The notes: generated by a model from the sequence alone, not told the origin. 64,000 nucleotides of DNA from Sweltsa coloradensis (GCA_024449915.1 JAMZAV010005009.1:1-64000), one strand, 5' to 3'. Numbered from the stretch's first letter, positions 1 through 10,405 are shown. Translations and numbers: made by a program.

Positions 1-423
1 TAGGAAGTATGAATGGGGAGAATACAGCCGCGACAGTGGGGACAGGGGGTCTCAATCTGTGCGATGAGTGCAATAGGGAACACGAGCCAGCTAGACTGCA
101 TTAAGCTGCTTGGATGAACAGAGTAACATAAATATAAGTGGATATGAAGAACTAGCGAGGGCTGCGAATCCAGTCGAGGCTAAAATAAACTCTGAATGGC
201 ATAACCATGAAGGCCAGGCGCAATAACCCAGGTAGGATGGGCAAGGAGCGAAGCTAAAACGAGCAAAGTTTAGAACGGACAAGGTATAACTAAAAACATA
301 GATTTCAAAGAATTCCCATGATTCTTAGGGGCAGGATCAGCCGAGAGGCAGGAGCTACGTGCTCGGGAGCTGGACGGAGGTTAGTTGAAGTTGGTTCGCG
401 GGGTTGGAATGAGGTGGAGGAGT
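1..423. other. unassigned sequence
   Basis: No recognisable gene or repeat. A short open frame on the minus strand (91-282) has no family resemblance and is treated as chance. Confidence 0.5.
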
Positions 424-905
424 TATAGTTCGTCCGTTTACAGTTTTGATTATGTCTGATTGTTCTATTATTAAGAATGTATAAAGCATATTATGTTCTG
501 TATCGATAATAATAGCTGAACTCAGCTAATAATAACGATTATTATTATTATATTATTAATTTGGAAATCCTCAAAGGGACAAAAGACCAGATTTGTTCAC
601 ACTCTTGACAAGATTATCTTCCTCTGGTTCACCGGGAAATAGTCTCGGAGGTCCCCAGTGATTGACATATCTATTATAATGAATAGCAAACCCGTCGCCA
701 AATCACTTAGTTTGGTTTCCATATTGCGCTTCATTGTTTGCCAAAGAGGCGCACAATGAAACTTCAGCCGGGCAACATTGACGACGGTCAGTGAAGACTG
801 AATTTTAAATTACAACCCTCGTATTGGTTATAACAAGTGGCTTACATGTTCCGCTGTGTCGGCGAAAAAGCCGAAATTCGTCAAATTGTAAACGGACGAA
901 CTATA
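424..905. mobile_element. MITE-like element with 19-bp terminal inverted repeats
   Basis: The segment 424-442 (TATAGTTCGTCCGTTTACA) is the exact reverse complement of 887-905. Read with a TA target-site duplication, the element would run from 426 to 903, about 478 bp, starting TAGTTCGTCC. TA duplication and short inverted repeats fit a non-autonomous Tc1/mariner-type element; that class assignment is inference. No coding potential is seen inside, and the interior is AT-rich with a TTATTA-rich tract near 525-560. Confidence 0.6.
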
Positions 906-1029
906 CCCGGTGGAGGCATACGTGTGCTGTCCGTGAGCCACCATGAGGTCCGTAAAGTAAGGACTTAGATCGACCTAGGTCTCGGGGGTCGCGCGAGGAC
1001 CAGATACCCTGTGACGGACAGGCGCGGGT

Positions 1030-1710
1030 CGCGAGTGAAGTTAATAAGGATAGTAGATTTGAACTGTGATTTGAAATATAGATTGTGATTCGCGATAGGG
1101 AGCGAAGTGAGATCGAACGACGAGATTTGAACTGTGGATGTTGAAATTATATTGAGATTCCGCGATAGGGAGGGGGGCGAAATGAGTCGAGTGACGAGAT
1201 TGGAAACGGTGATTTGAAATTGTATTGAGATTCGCGATAGGAGCGGAAGTGGACATTGAGTGACGAGATTGGAAAACTGTGATTTGGAAACAATTGTTAT
1301 TTGAGATTCGCGACCAGGGAGCGCTCCCCCCAAGGGAGATTTTTTTTTTTTTAGTGACGAGATTGGAACTGTGAGTGAAATTATATTTGTGAATTCGCGC
1401 GATAAGGGAGCGATAGTGAGGAAATCGATGTTGACGAGATTTGAAACGAGATTTCGAAAAAAAAATTTATATTTGTTGGATTCGCGATATGGAGCGAAGT
1501 GAGACCCAAACGACAAGATTGAACTGTGAGTTGATTGAAAATTTTATATTTTGTGATTCGCGATAGGGAGCGAAGTGGGAGATCGAAAACGGGGACGAGA
1601 TTTTTTGAAACTGTGATTTTGAAATTAATTTGTTGATTTGCGATAGGGGAGCGAAAGTTGAGGTCGAACGACGAGATTTGAACTGAGATTTGAAAATTGA
1701 TCCGTGTATA
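1030..1710. repeat. minisatellite, ~75-bp unit, about 8 copies
   Basis: A unit beginning GATTCGCGATAGGGAGCGAA, followed by GTGAGATCGAACGACGAG and then TTTGAACTGTGATTTGAAAT, recurs near 1087, 1156, 1229, 1303, 1391, 1479, 1554 and 1634. Spacing is about 70-88 bp and copies differ by small indels. The minus-strand open frames over 965-1839 (repeating SRESQ, SNLV and ISSFDL-like words) are this repeat read as protein, not genes. Confidence 0.85.
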
Positions 1711-1943
1711 CGCGGGTAGGAACCGAAAGGAAATTACCCAACAGGGCGGACAAAGTGAAAATCTGACCAGACAACCGATCCAAATGCAGTGACGACGCGG
1801 AGGGGAATCGAATGTATCGCTGTGTGCTTTCCGATACATCGCAAACTCAATCTACTAATGCAAAGTAAACGGTCAACAGGCCAGCAAAGATGTCATTCCG
1901 ATGATGGATTTACCCGTGGCCACTCAATAAGAATAAAGGATTG
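1711..1943 (+). other. possible 3' end of a LINE with (ATTG)n tail
   Basis: An otherwise unassigned stretch ends in AATAAGAATAAAGG followed by ATTGATTGATTG. A poly(A)-signal-like hexamer next to a tetranucleotide tail resembles RTE/CR1-type LINE 3' ends. No reverse transcriptase remains, so the call rests on the tail alone. Confidence 0.25.
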
Positions 1944-1996
1944 ATTGATTGATTGGATATTGCTTTACGTCTCATATTTATGCAACTTGGCTAAAG
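1940..1996 (-). mobile_element. SINE-A tail fragment
   Basis: Contains GATATTGCTTTACGTCTC then ATATTTATGCAACTTGGCTA, the tail-end block of the SINE-like family described at 13992, 22276 and 54290. Only about 57 bp are present. Confidence 0.7.
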
Positions 1997-2034
1997 AATT
2001 AAAGGAGCTAGAGGAGAAAACAACAGAACAATCA

Positions 2035-2600
2035 TTTTAGTGTAGTATTGATAGCTCATGTGGTAAAAAATAATTTTTTGAGTTAATTGGATGAGCGTAG
2101 CGAGCGAAGCGAAGATTCCATTTCACTACACTGGAGAAAAAAATCCGGAATGTTTTTTTTTTCTCTCTCTTTCTTTCTGTATTTTTGTCTGTCTGTTAAC
2201 ACGATTCCGGCTAAACCGATACTCCGATTGCGATGAAATTTTATGGAGGCCTTCGAAATCTCTGAACTAAGAACTGCCACGTTTTTGAGCGCAATCGAAA
2301 AATCATTTCTCATGAAAATCGCAATTTTACGATTTTTTTAATTTCTTCTGCTTATAACACCTACATGCTTTATCCGATTATAATGATTTTTTCACAGAAC
2401 CTTAATTTTAAGAATTAATATATTCGTGTAAAATTTGTGCGTAATCGAATAATTATTTCTTATGAAAATTTCAACGTTACGATTTTTTCCTTTTTTAAAA
2501 TTACGATTAATTAAAAAAAAAAAAGTTAATTTTTTATTTAATTTGATTTAATTTAAAAAAAAAATTCAACAAAGTTCTGATTTTTTCACAGAACAACAGA
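2035..2600. repeat. dispersed GAGCGAAGCGAAG repeat (family G), copy 1
   Basis: Contains GCGTAGCGAGCGAAGCGAAG then CCATTTCACTACACTGGA, a pyrimidine tract, GTTAACACGATTCCGGCT, GCGATGAAATTTTATGGAGG and ACTGCCACGTTTTTGAGCGC. The same order of blocks occurs at 48680-49020, and its 5' part (TGTAGTATTG followed by GTGGTAAAAAATAATTTTT) recurs at 46875-46925. No coding potential is seen; it is probably the noncoding end of a larger element. Confidence 0.7.
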
Positions 2601-2615
2601 AAATCCGCAAAACAC

Positions 2616-2840
2616 ATGGCAGCTCAATTCACCAATTACGCTCATCCAACAACGCGGCGGGACTTAAGCGTTTTCCTAGTAGCCCCTTTAAGGCCGCCAT
2701 TTGCTCGAACAAGTGCATTCCAGAAACCCATTTACTACAGAGAGTCAGCGCTCTGGAATTCACTACCTTATGAAGTAAAAAAGGAACTTCCTCTCAGAAG
2801 GTTTAAGAGAGCAGGCAAGATGTGTTTTTTAAGAATTTGA
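2616..2840 (+). pseudogene. LINE reverse transcriptase, C-terminal fragment
   Basis: The 74-residue frame contains YYRESALWNSLPYEVKKELP followed by RRFKRAGKM. This matches the usual C-terminus of LINE ORF2 proteins, in which a LWNSLP block and a basic F-K segment follow the reverse transcriptase domain. The polymerase domain itself is absent, so the copy is 5'-truncated, as expected for incomplete target-primed reverse transcription. The downstream AT-rich stretch to about 3010, with AATAAACACATAATAACAATAAAGG, looks like its 3' UTR. The ATG at the start of the open frame is accidental. The clade (Jockey/CR1 superfamily) is not resolved. Confidence 0.65.
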
Positions 2841-3010
2841 TATGTATGTCTGTTTTTCCTGTTTGTTATGTATTTTATTATTGTTGTACATATATCATTC
2901 TTAGGATGGGTGTATCTTAAAGGGACCTCAGGTCCGCTATTTGCATCCATCCGTTATTATATAATAATAAGTAATGAATGTACGGAATAAACACATAATA
3001 ACAATAAAGG

Positions 3011-4258
3011 CAGTAATTGCTACTCGGGACACTTGGATGTATGCCAATTACGGCAAATCAATGACGATATACCATATTCTGACCCCCCGTGAATGATGAT
3101 ATGCGAGATGCTCTACGACCAGGAAATATTGTATCTGGCTTTTGAGTTGCTGGCATTTATCCTTTAAATGAAAGGCATGAATGAACTAAGGTTATAAGTG
3201 CCTATTACTTATTTTGTATATGTAGTAGGAGCAGGGCTATTTTTCTGGCGGAACGTGCGGGAACTGCGTTCCGGCACCTATTTTCATGTAGCATTTAAAA
3301 ATCAACTTTCTATCGCACATTTGAAACTGCCGTGCGGCACGCCATTGGAAAAGAGAATGACATGTCCTTCCGCCCTCGGCCGAACAATATGAAGACATTC
3401 TCGGAAGGTTTTTCTTCTTCTCGCCCGCTCCTTTCAACAAGTGCATGACCGGTTCTTACTCTAGTCTTGATCGCAGTCTGAGTGGCAGTGGCAGTGTCAC
3501 CGTCAATGAATTGGTTGACCATTCTGTTCCGCATTTTTCGCCTTAAATGTGTGTGCAGTGTGTTAAATGTGAATTCGTTTTGAATTCGTGGTGTTATAGT
3601 TTTTAGCGTGGTGTGGAGTGTACACTGTGTAAAATTTAACAGTTCTTCTCCATTCGATGTCAGAGCTTCCTTCCTTGTGACCGCGACTTTGGCGTTATCA
3701 AGCGGTTGCTAAAAAATACCAACCGTGTGTAAACAAAACTAAGTGCAAAGTGAAAGTTCCCATGTAAGGTAGTGGAAATTGAGGACATAATCGACTTATA
3801 TCATGGTAGCCACAATACGAACGAAACACGAAAACACGAAACAAATACGAAACAAACAAACTCTGTAAAGACTGAATCCAAGCAGATTCCTCGGGAGAAA
3901 AGGGTGTTATTTGCTGTGTCAACGTTCCATTATTTTGAGTACAATAGTGCACAAGTCGTAGTAGCAGTAAAAGCCGCAAACACAAAAGCGAAATTATTGC
4001 ATAGTTGTCAAAAGAGCTCGAAAGTGAAATTGTGAAATTCAAACGTCACCGTTTTACTCTTTACCCTTATGGATACAACCCAATATATTACCAAGGTAGA
4101 CCAACTATAATATGATTTCACTGTAGAATTAAATGTAAAAATCAGCCACATCAAATCAAAATGCAAGAGTCCTTTTGGCTTTCTTGAAGTAATATATCAA
4201 AGTGCAGAAAGATTGTCGAGCAAAATACTAAAAGAAAAAAAGAAAACAAAGGCATCAC
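3011..4258. other. unassigned sequence
   Basis: No recognisable coding region. The stretch 3450-3720, rich in GTGTG and CAGTGTG words, could be an element's 5' UTR, and lies upstream of the LINE fragment that starts near 4259, but nothing proves the link. Confidence 0.4.
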
Positions 4259-4705
4259 ATGGCCTACCTGTCACTAGTCAAGCCCTCCATGACTTTCGGC
4301 CTCCCCGCCTGGCACCCAACCACCATCGAGAACACTACCAAACTTGAGATGGTGCAGAGAAGGGCGCTGCATTTCATACATGGCCGTAACCTCCCCCCAC
4401 CCTGTGACCAGAAGCAGGTTATGCCAATGACCATGCACCTGCAGTGCACAGACCTGGTGTTTTCCACTGATTTTGACGTGTGCGCGCGCATTATCCAGGG
4501 CCGCGTGTTGAGAGGCGACGATAATAGGCACCCCTGCCTTCAACCCCCTCCGGCCAAAGGAGTGCTCGGCCGACGTGCTTTTTCTTTCCGGGTTGTTAAC
4601 CAATGGAACGACCTGCCGCCCGCCCTCAAAGACTGCTCAGTGAGACATTTCCCTTCCCTGCGCAGGGAGCACTTATGGGAGAACCAACTGCATGTGCTAA
4701 ATTAG
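4259..4705 (+). pseudogene. LINE reverse transcriptase, C-terminal fragment
   Basis: A 148-residue open frame contains LVKPSMTFGLPAWHPTT, KLEMVQRRALHFIHGRN and FSFRVVNQWNDLPPALKD. These are the blocks after the RT palm domain in many LINE ORF2 proteins: a tyrosine/phenylalanine-glycine-x-x-x-tryptophan segment, a VQRRA helix with FI.GR, and a final NxWNxLP. The catalytic palm (YADD) is missing, so it cannot be active. The open frame is long and clean and its codons are GC-rich compared with the AT-rich flanks, which suggests a fairly young insertion. It is followed by a 3' UTR ending in AATAAACAATAATAATAAT near 4835. The exact clade is uncertain. Confidence 0.75.
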
Positions 4706-4835
4706 TTAGTTTCACGTACTTCATCAAGGCTCTTCGCGGCACGAGATTTCCACAGACTTTGAGTGTTTTAGCAAGATATTTGCTTGCGTCGACGCCGTTT
4801 CTTGTTGTAAATTTAAACAAGAATAAACAATAATA

Positions 4836-5331
4836 ATAATCAGTCTAACCAAAGCGTGGCCATTTTTGTATAGGGTCTATCCGTGGTGGGATCCGCTCAG
4901 TCAGTCAGCGAGTGCACCGGGCAACGAGACGCGGCACTCGAGTACCCGTGAGTCATATCGCTCTCCCGCGCTGTTATCAGCTTGAAACTCTTGATTGGCA
5001 TATCGTATTTGAGGCAGAGATTTGTAAATAAAAGCATGCTATACATCTCTCTCTATGTAAATTCCCACGATTTAAAATTGCATTCTAAACAATTGTTCGC
5101 TTTTGTCTACAGTGTGCCTAAACAATTGGTGATTGGATATTGCTTAACGTCTCATATTTATGCACTTTGGCTAACCGAGACGAAGGGAGACAAATGTCTC
5201 ATAATCGAATCGAGCGGTTGGAAAAAAACAATGTGCCACTCGCCATTGCTTTAGTGAGGACCGGATAGGGATAGGCAAGCAAACCTCAACACAATAAGCA
5301 GGCAGTATACCTATGCCATGTGTTGCTTCAG
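4836..5331. other. unassigned sequence with a SINE-A tail
   Basis: Mostly unassigned. Positions 5132-5190 hold GATTGGATATTGCTTAACGT then CTCATATTTATGCACTTTGG and GAGACGAAGGGAGA, a truncated SINE-A copy. Confidence 0.5.
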
Positions 5332-5626
5332 GTCCCCCCAATGCACCAACTCTGAGCCTGGTCTACACGGGAGACAACGTCACGGCCACCAGTGAGGTGC
5401 AGGAGAGTAGCCAACATGTCCTGGGTCCTGGGCGACGCTGTCATCCTCAAGGACGTTATCACTCACGCCACAGCTCAGGACGAGTGGTTATGGCCCTGGA
5501 CGACGGAGGCTATCAAGCAGACTCTTACACTACAGTTGGAACACTACGGCAAGGACTTGAAGTGCGTGATCTCCCACGTCGCCTTGTCGCAGCCGCTGAT
5601 TGCTAGTGTCCCAATACCGTTTACAG
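5332..5626 (+). pseudogene. possible immunoglobulin-like domain exon, frameshifted
   Basis: Bounded by an acceptor (TTGCTTCAG, ending at 5331) and a donor (ACAG/GTGAGC at 5626/5627), giving a 295-bp candidate exon. One frame gives GPPNAPTLSLVYTGDNVTAT; another gives MSWVLGDAVILKDV and later LTLQLEHYGKDLKCVISHVA followed by LSQPLIASVPIPF. The second part fits an Ig C2 strand E-F-G pattern (L-x-L, G-x-x-L-x-C, then an S/P-rich strand), as in insect Ig-superfamily adhesion proteins. The switch of frame near 5400-5430 means a pseudogene, a sequencing error, or a wrong guess. The protein family is not identified. It lies on the same strand about 640 bp upstream of the protease exon, but no link between them is shown. 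Confidence 0.4.
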
Positions 5627-6196
5627 GTGAGCTATGCACAGTGACAGTGCAGATCAATATGAAATGCTCTATTCTCCAAATAAATATATAATACACCTTG
5701 ACTTAAGCTTGGTAGGTCTGGGCTATGAAATTGATTAAAAGTGAAAGACTTGTGTATTTTGTATTCACAATATTTGAGTACTATGTGCATGATTTTAACT
5801 TTTCCATCAAGGACCTTGTAGGCCACTGAACAAACTACTTAATAATGAGGTATTTATTAAACAGGGAAGATTTAAAGTTTTATTATTTTATGTTACACAA
5901 AGATCAAAGATTCCCTTGTTATTAAATTTTATCGTAATTCATTCACTTAAAATAAAACTTTAAATCAAGAGGTTGGGCGCCGCCATCTTGAACAACACGT
6001 ACTGGATGTCACAGATTGATTCTTTTCCAACAATCTCGTGAAATATCATAATAATGCAATTAACCGTTAACAAAAAAAAAACAAAAAAAACAGTAGAGAA
6101 ACTCAACAAAACTTCAAAAGTCGTATCCGCTCTAGCCTCAGCCTGGTCACACTCGAAAAACAAATTGTTATTCATTTCGAAGCCATTTGACTTTAT
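5627..6196. other. unassigned AT-rich sequence
   Basis: No gene recognised; candidate intronic or intergenic DNA. Confidence 0.5.
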
Positions 6197-6235
6197 TTGA
6201 AAATTGATATTTTAATATTGTGTACTGAACTGAAA

Positions 6236-6420
6236 GGAAACCCGATGTGTCTGTTGTCCCCTGACTGTGGGCGGCGCAACAACTACACCGGCCAGCATCT
6301 CACATCCGGGGGCCACGACGGCAAGGTTGGGGAGTTCCCCTGGCACGTCGGGGTCTACAAGGTTAAGCGCGCCTCCGGAGCCATAGAACAGATCTGCGGC
6401 GGGACTCTAATCAAACCCAG
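6236..6420 (+). CDS. trypsin-like serine protease, N-terminal catalytic-domain exon
   Basis: Translates to SPDCGRRNNYTGQHLTSGGHDGKVGEFPWHVGVYKV..ICGGTLIKP (abridged). The order CG(R)R, an activation region with a GG in place of IVGG, GEFPWHVG and CGGTLI is the start of an S1 protease domain, just before the histidine loop (AAHC), which is absent here. GEFPWHVGVY is typical of arthropod modular serine proteases. The likely exon end is CCCAG/GTTGGC at 6420/6421. The left boundary is uncertain; a plausible acceptor is the AAAG just before 6236. The usual R/K-IVGG activation site reads LTSGGH, which is odd. About 10-15 bp after the donor, TE-derived sequence starts. GC-rich codons contrast with the AT-rich surroundings, consistent with a real exon. 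Likely part of the same gene as the exon at 39123. Confidence 0.6.
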
Positions 6421-6433
6421 GTTGGCGGCGAGC

Positions 6434-7135
6434 ATGAAGGACAATGAAAACGAACAAGTTTTCTTGGAAAAGCTCTTTGTAGAATGTCCAAACATCAAAC
6501 TGATACAAATAACCGAAGCCGATGTCAGCGAAGTCGACAACAAAATTCCAGACTCACTAATGACATTAAAAAGCACAATGATGGTTCACCAAGCTACTTG
6601 GTGCATAGCTGCACCCGATACTTACGTTAAGAAAATTAAGTTGTTTTGTTGTGTAAAACTGGAGTTTATTGTAAACATTTTGGTATTTCTGTAACAAAAC
6701 TCAACTCACAAAATAACAAGAAAACATGCTAGCATACTGCAAACCTGCCTACGTTTCAAAAGGTGGCACCAGAAACATCGCCAAAATATCAAATTGGGTC
6801 CAATGTTATTGTGGATTATGAAGGGGAAAAAATCCCAGGTTAGTAATGGCACTTATGTAAGGTACATTGATTGGATATTGCTTAACGTCTCATATAACTA
6901 AGTGAAAGTAAATAATGTGCAAATAGCTAATTTACAACTTTTTTAAATTATTTCAGGTGTTGTGACATTGGTAACTAGCTGGTGTCGACGAATGGAGATA
7001 GCCAGATGTGGCGGACGAAATATTCTATGCCAAAAACTCATTAATTCAAATTATTAAGCCTCCCACTGTTCTTTCATCAACGCGCCAAATTTACCGTTTT
7101 CCTGAAATTAAGAAGTACCAAACATAGCATTAAAC
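6434..7135 (+). pseudogene. transposon-derived ORF C-terminal region with an intron
   Basis: The open frame from 6434 includes QVFLEKLFVECPNIKLIQIT then DSLMTLKSTMMVHQ, and further on (6760-6839) GSNVIVDYEGEKIPG. After a gap the sequence resumes as VVTL (from 6958) and, in another frame, IIKPPTVLSS and RQIYRFPEI. This order (K-x-T-M-x-x-H-Q, then V-x-Y-x-x-x-x-x-PG-V-V-T, then I-x-PP) resembles the C-terminus of a multi-copy TE-like protein found in many arthropod genomes; I cannot name its class. A related upstream domain of what may be the same family lies at 60340. Several frameshifts show it is dead. Confidence 0.4.
6840..6957 (+). other. apparent GT-AG intron inside the TE ORF
   Basis: Donor CCCAG/GTTAGTAATGG and acceptor TTTTTTAAATTATTTCAG join GEKIPG to VVTL. 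A 29-bp piece of SINE-A (6868-6896) sits within it. Confidence 0.45.
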
Positions 7136-7939
7136 TAATCCAATTAGTGTAAACTGAGTGGAGAGAACTAACAAATACTGGTCTCCCTAACTGTTAATGT
7201 TAACAATACATTTTCAAATTTGTACGAGGCCCCTAGGCCATGATATAAGTTAGCCCTTAACTGTTTGTTTAATGACCATAAATTTAAGAACATAGTTGTT
7301 TGCAAAGAGTCAGTACCATACTCCCAAAAATCATTACCTTATTTCCTAAAATCATTACCGCATTCACTAAAGTCATTTCTATATTCCATAAAAATTAAGG
7401 GGGCCCTACCGGCGAAGTAGATTTTTTACGTCACTGCTACTATTTGTATCATGTGTTTCTACTTTTATATTGTAAGAAAAAAGTTTTTAATTTTTCTTAC
7501 AACACATCCTGAGTTTTTTTTTACGAACAGTAAATTATCCACATAACTGAAAAATACCCATTAACAGATGCCTTTTCCCATTAACCTTTAGCAAAACAGC
7601 TTCTTGTTGTTCTTGAAAATCAAGAATTTATAGGGAAAATGAGCCAAAATCGACCAAACATCAACGACGTTTCGTCTGGGCGTAATTATAAACAAATGGT
7701 AGGGGATGGGGTGATCGGCAATATCAATCTAATTTAACACAGATGGTGTCACCTGATTGGCTGTGCTCGAGTTGCGTTGCTCCAGACCGAGTCAATATAC
7801 GAGCCTTTACATTGGATAATTAACCGGAAAACATCAGCAACAATAGGGTACGGTATACTAGTGAGCTAAATGAAGGCTGAGTAGGCCTACCAAGACAACT
7901 TTTGCAGTACAAGCTCCAGCCACAAATGAACAATTTAAA
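7136..7939. other. unassigned AT-rich sequence
   Basis: No recognisable gene or repeat was found. Confidence 0.5.
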
Positions 7940-8165
7940 TGATGGCATATACATGTCACGTCAAAACTTGTTATTTACAATCATTCCTTTACATGCTTGT
8001 CTTCTTCTTGCATTATCAAACTTTGTGTAGCATATGTAGCTGCACCGTGTGTGTAGCGAGAGGTGGTAATGAAAAGGTGCGGGGCGGAGGTCATATCGAT
8101 GCTGCACGTGAAGTAGATGGAGATTTTGAAAAATCGCAGTAATGAATAGTACCATATGAGCTCTG
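7940..8165. repeat. repeat R fragment
   Basis: Contains AAAAGGTGCGGGGCGGAGGT then CATATCGATGCTGCACGTGA, a block shared with the copies at 8234, 13701, 35300, 37578 and 47590. Confidence 0.55.
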
Positions 8166-8233
8166 CGAGGTGTGATTTATTAGTCGTGAGGGATAGTTCT
8201 TTGAGTAGCCGCAGGGCAAATGTATAACTCTAT

Positions 8234-9282
8234 ACAACAACAAAAAACAGCACAGCAACCAGTACCACTATAGTGTGTCAAGCCTCTAATATGGCACTGA
8301 ACAGAAGCGAACACCGACCAAACATAAACTGCACAACCTGTGTGGACGGAATAGACGGAGAACAACACTGAGAGCACACGCTTTACTGAGTAGCAACAAA
8401 ACCTTTAAGTCTGGACGGAACAGACATTCTCTTAAAGATAACAGACGTCTAGCAGAACACATTTAGCAGAAACAGAAGCCAAAGCCATGTACTGTGGAGG
8501 CTGAACAAGAGCGGAAAAAAGCACAGCACATAAACCATGTCAAGGTTCTAATCTCACATTGAACAGAACCTAGCACTTTCTGAACATCAACCCTCACACG
8601 GACGGAACAAAGAGCACAACACTGAGATGATGAGCGCTTCTCTGACAAGCAGGGCAGATAAAGAGAGACTAAACCTTCCAGTCTGGACAGACAACCTCCT
8701 GAAGATAACAAACATCAAACAGAATGATGAATGAGAACAAGAACACAGCAACGACAAGGACGAGCAACATATACAGCATCAAACAGAAGCTAACTCTGTG
8801 TACTGTGGAGGCATAATGAGACCAGAGCGAAGAGCGCGAACAAAACACGTCCGCCTGAGGACAAGAACAACAGACCGACTGCGAGGCGAGGCTCTGCACC
8901 TCTGCTGTGCTGTGTGCTTGCAGGTAGAAGTCAAAAGGTGCGGGGCGGCGAGGTCATATCAAATCTGCACGCAAGGTGCACTGACGTTTTTCAAATCATG
9001 TTGATGACAATGGCGCATGTGCTTTTAGATGTGTAATTAATTGGTTGTGAGTAATATATGGAGATGTGTAGTGAGGCTCATCGTGACGACACTACATTGT
9101 CCCAGATATCACATTTTCAGGGATTTTTCTTTTACTATGGACCAACTGTAAAATGGTGCATTTCACTTCAAAATCAATACTTGAAAATAAATACAGTGGC
9201 CATGCAATCGATCACCAGTTGGCATTGAATGTCTACATTGCTGTATGAATATGTTCATAAGTCAGCCATTTTTATTGAGACG
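8234..9282. repeat. repeat R, near-complete copy 1 (~1.05 kb)
   Basis: A dispersed family with ordered blocks: CAACAAAAAACAGCACAG, GACGGAGAACAACACTGAG, TGTGTACTGTGGAGGC, AACACGTCCGCCTGAGG, AAAAGGTGCGGGGCGGCGAG, GCACTGACGTTTTTCAAATC, TGTAAAATGGTGCATTTCAC and finally ATGTTCATAAGTCAGCCATT. Two to three internal subrepeats of about 250-300 bp are visible (for example CTGTGGAGGC at ~8498 and ~8803). No protein frame is supported. On the minus strand the GC-rich block is followed by long pyrimidine-rich sequence, which could be a promoter and 5' UTR, but this is inference. Confidence 0.75.
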
Positions 9283-9394
9283 CATCTTTGAGTCTGAAAA
9301 TCTTTGAGCATGAGGAGGCTAAAGTCACTATATCACATGTTTCACTGTTGTTTCTGGTAGGTCTGTTGTGCTTTTTTCTGAGACGTCCAACACC

Positions 9395-9470
9395 AGCCTG
9401 TATAGATAGCGGTCAAAAGGTGCGGATCGGCGAGGTCATATCGATGTTGCATAATGACATTAGCACATGA
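9395..9470. repeat. repeat R fragment
   Basis: Holds GGTCAAAAGGTGCGGATCGG then CGAGGTCATATCGATGTTGC, the GC-rich core of repeat R only. Confidence 0.6.
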
Positions 9471-9521
9471 ACGCCAAGATGTGTTTGATTTAGATAATCC
9501 TCTTCAGTCATTACGTATCAG

Positions 9522-9636
9522 AAAGTTGTATCGTGCGGTTGTGTTTGTGTGTTAAGTCCTGTCAGTCGGGCGTACTCGTAAGTTGTATCGTGCGGTTGTG
9601 TTTGTGTGTTGTATCCTGTCAATGGGGCGTACTCTC
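9522..9636. repeat. 57-bp tandem duplication
   Basis: AAGTTGTATCGTGCGGTTGT starts at 9522 and again at 9579; the two units are nearly identical (TCAGTCGGGCGTACTCGT versus TCAATGGGGCGTACTCTC). Confidence 0.85.
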
Positions 9637-9654
9637 ATAATAAGGATTAACAAT

Positions 9655-9870
9655 AAAATGTCGGCTGACGACCTAAGAGAGATAATGTCAAAACTTTGTG
9701 CCGGCTCCTTCAATAGCATCCCATGTATAGCACGTACACTTCAACTTGTGGTGAAAGATGGCTGCTTGAACAAGCAAGAATATTCCACAGTAGTTGCAAT
9801 TTGCCAAAAAAATCTTGGGACATTTTCAGCACTGTACATAACCAGAAGCCAAAATCATCACCATCTTATC
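9655..9870 (+). pseudogene. hAT transposase, middle fragment
   Basis: The frame contains SFNSIPCIARTLQLVVKDGC then LNKQEYSTVVAICQKNLGTF. hAT transposases carry a C-x-A-H-x-L-x-L-V-V segment followed by I-x-x-C-R-x-x-x-x-x-F-x-x-S. Here the histidine of CIAH is arginine (CIAR), one sign of decay. Only about 70 residues are recognisable; there is no start context. It belongs to a different copy from, or a rearranged copy of, the N-terminal hAT piece at 12390, since it lies upstream of it on the same strand. Confidence 0.65.
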
Positions 9871-10165
9871 AGAAAAATAATATTTGACCGTATGGCTGTA
9901 GGTATAAAAAAAAGACGTCGATAACTATACTGATAACGACAACTATGCGGTAACAAGTGAATGGAAAAAAGTGGGGTTTGGGCCCCACAGCTATTCTACT
10001 AAATAATGACATCTTCGTATATGGTCGCTACAATGGGGAAAGAAAATGGCAGAAATTTTGAAAAAATGGGTTCTTTCCATTCCGGAAGGAGGACCATTAT
10101 ATACAAGAGGAAAATGGAAGAGCGCTGTACATTATCAACAAAAACAGCAATTATTACGAAATTAT
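9871..10165. other. unassigned sequence
   Basis: An AT-rich stretch between hAT and LINE remnants with no recognisable gene. Confidence 0.4.
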
Positions 10166-10405
10166 TGTATTGTATTTTATTAGCAGCTGTGGATTACATG
10201 TGATGCCGTAACTAGTACGTGTATCGTAACATAAGCATTGTCAGAATTGTTGGTATATACATTGCATAATTTACAACTACAAACTACTTTACTAATACAA
10301 GATTGATTATATACTAATAATTACATCATTATACATTTACATATATACATCATATTATACATCACTTGTCGAGTGAGCAAATCTATATACACTTATGCAA
10401 CTGGG

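Noticed and set aside
965..1839. Long minus-strand open frames rich in SRES/SNLV words
   Set aside because: They are the minisatellite read through; no protein-like composition.
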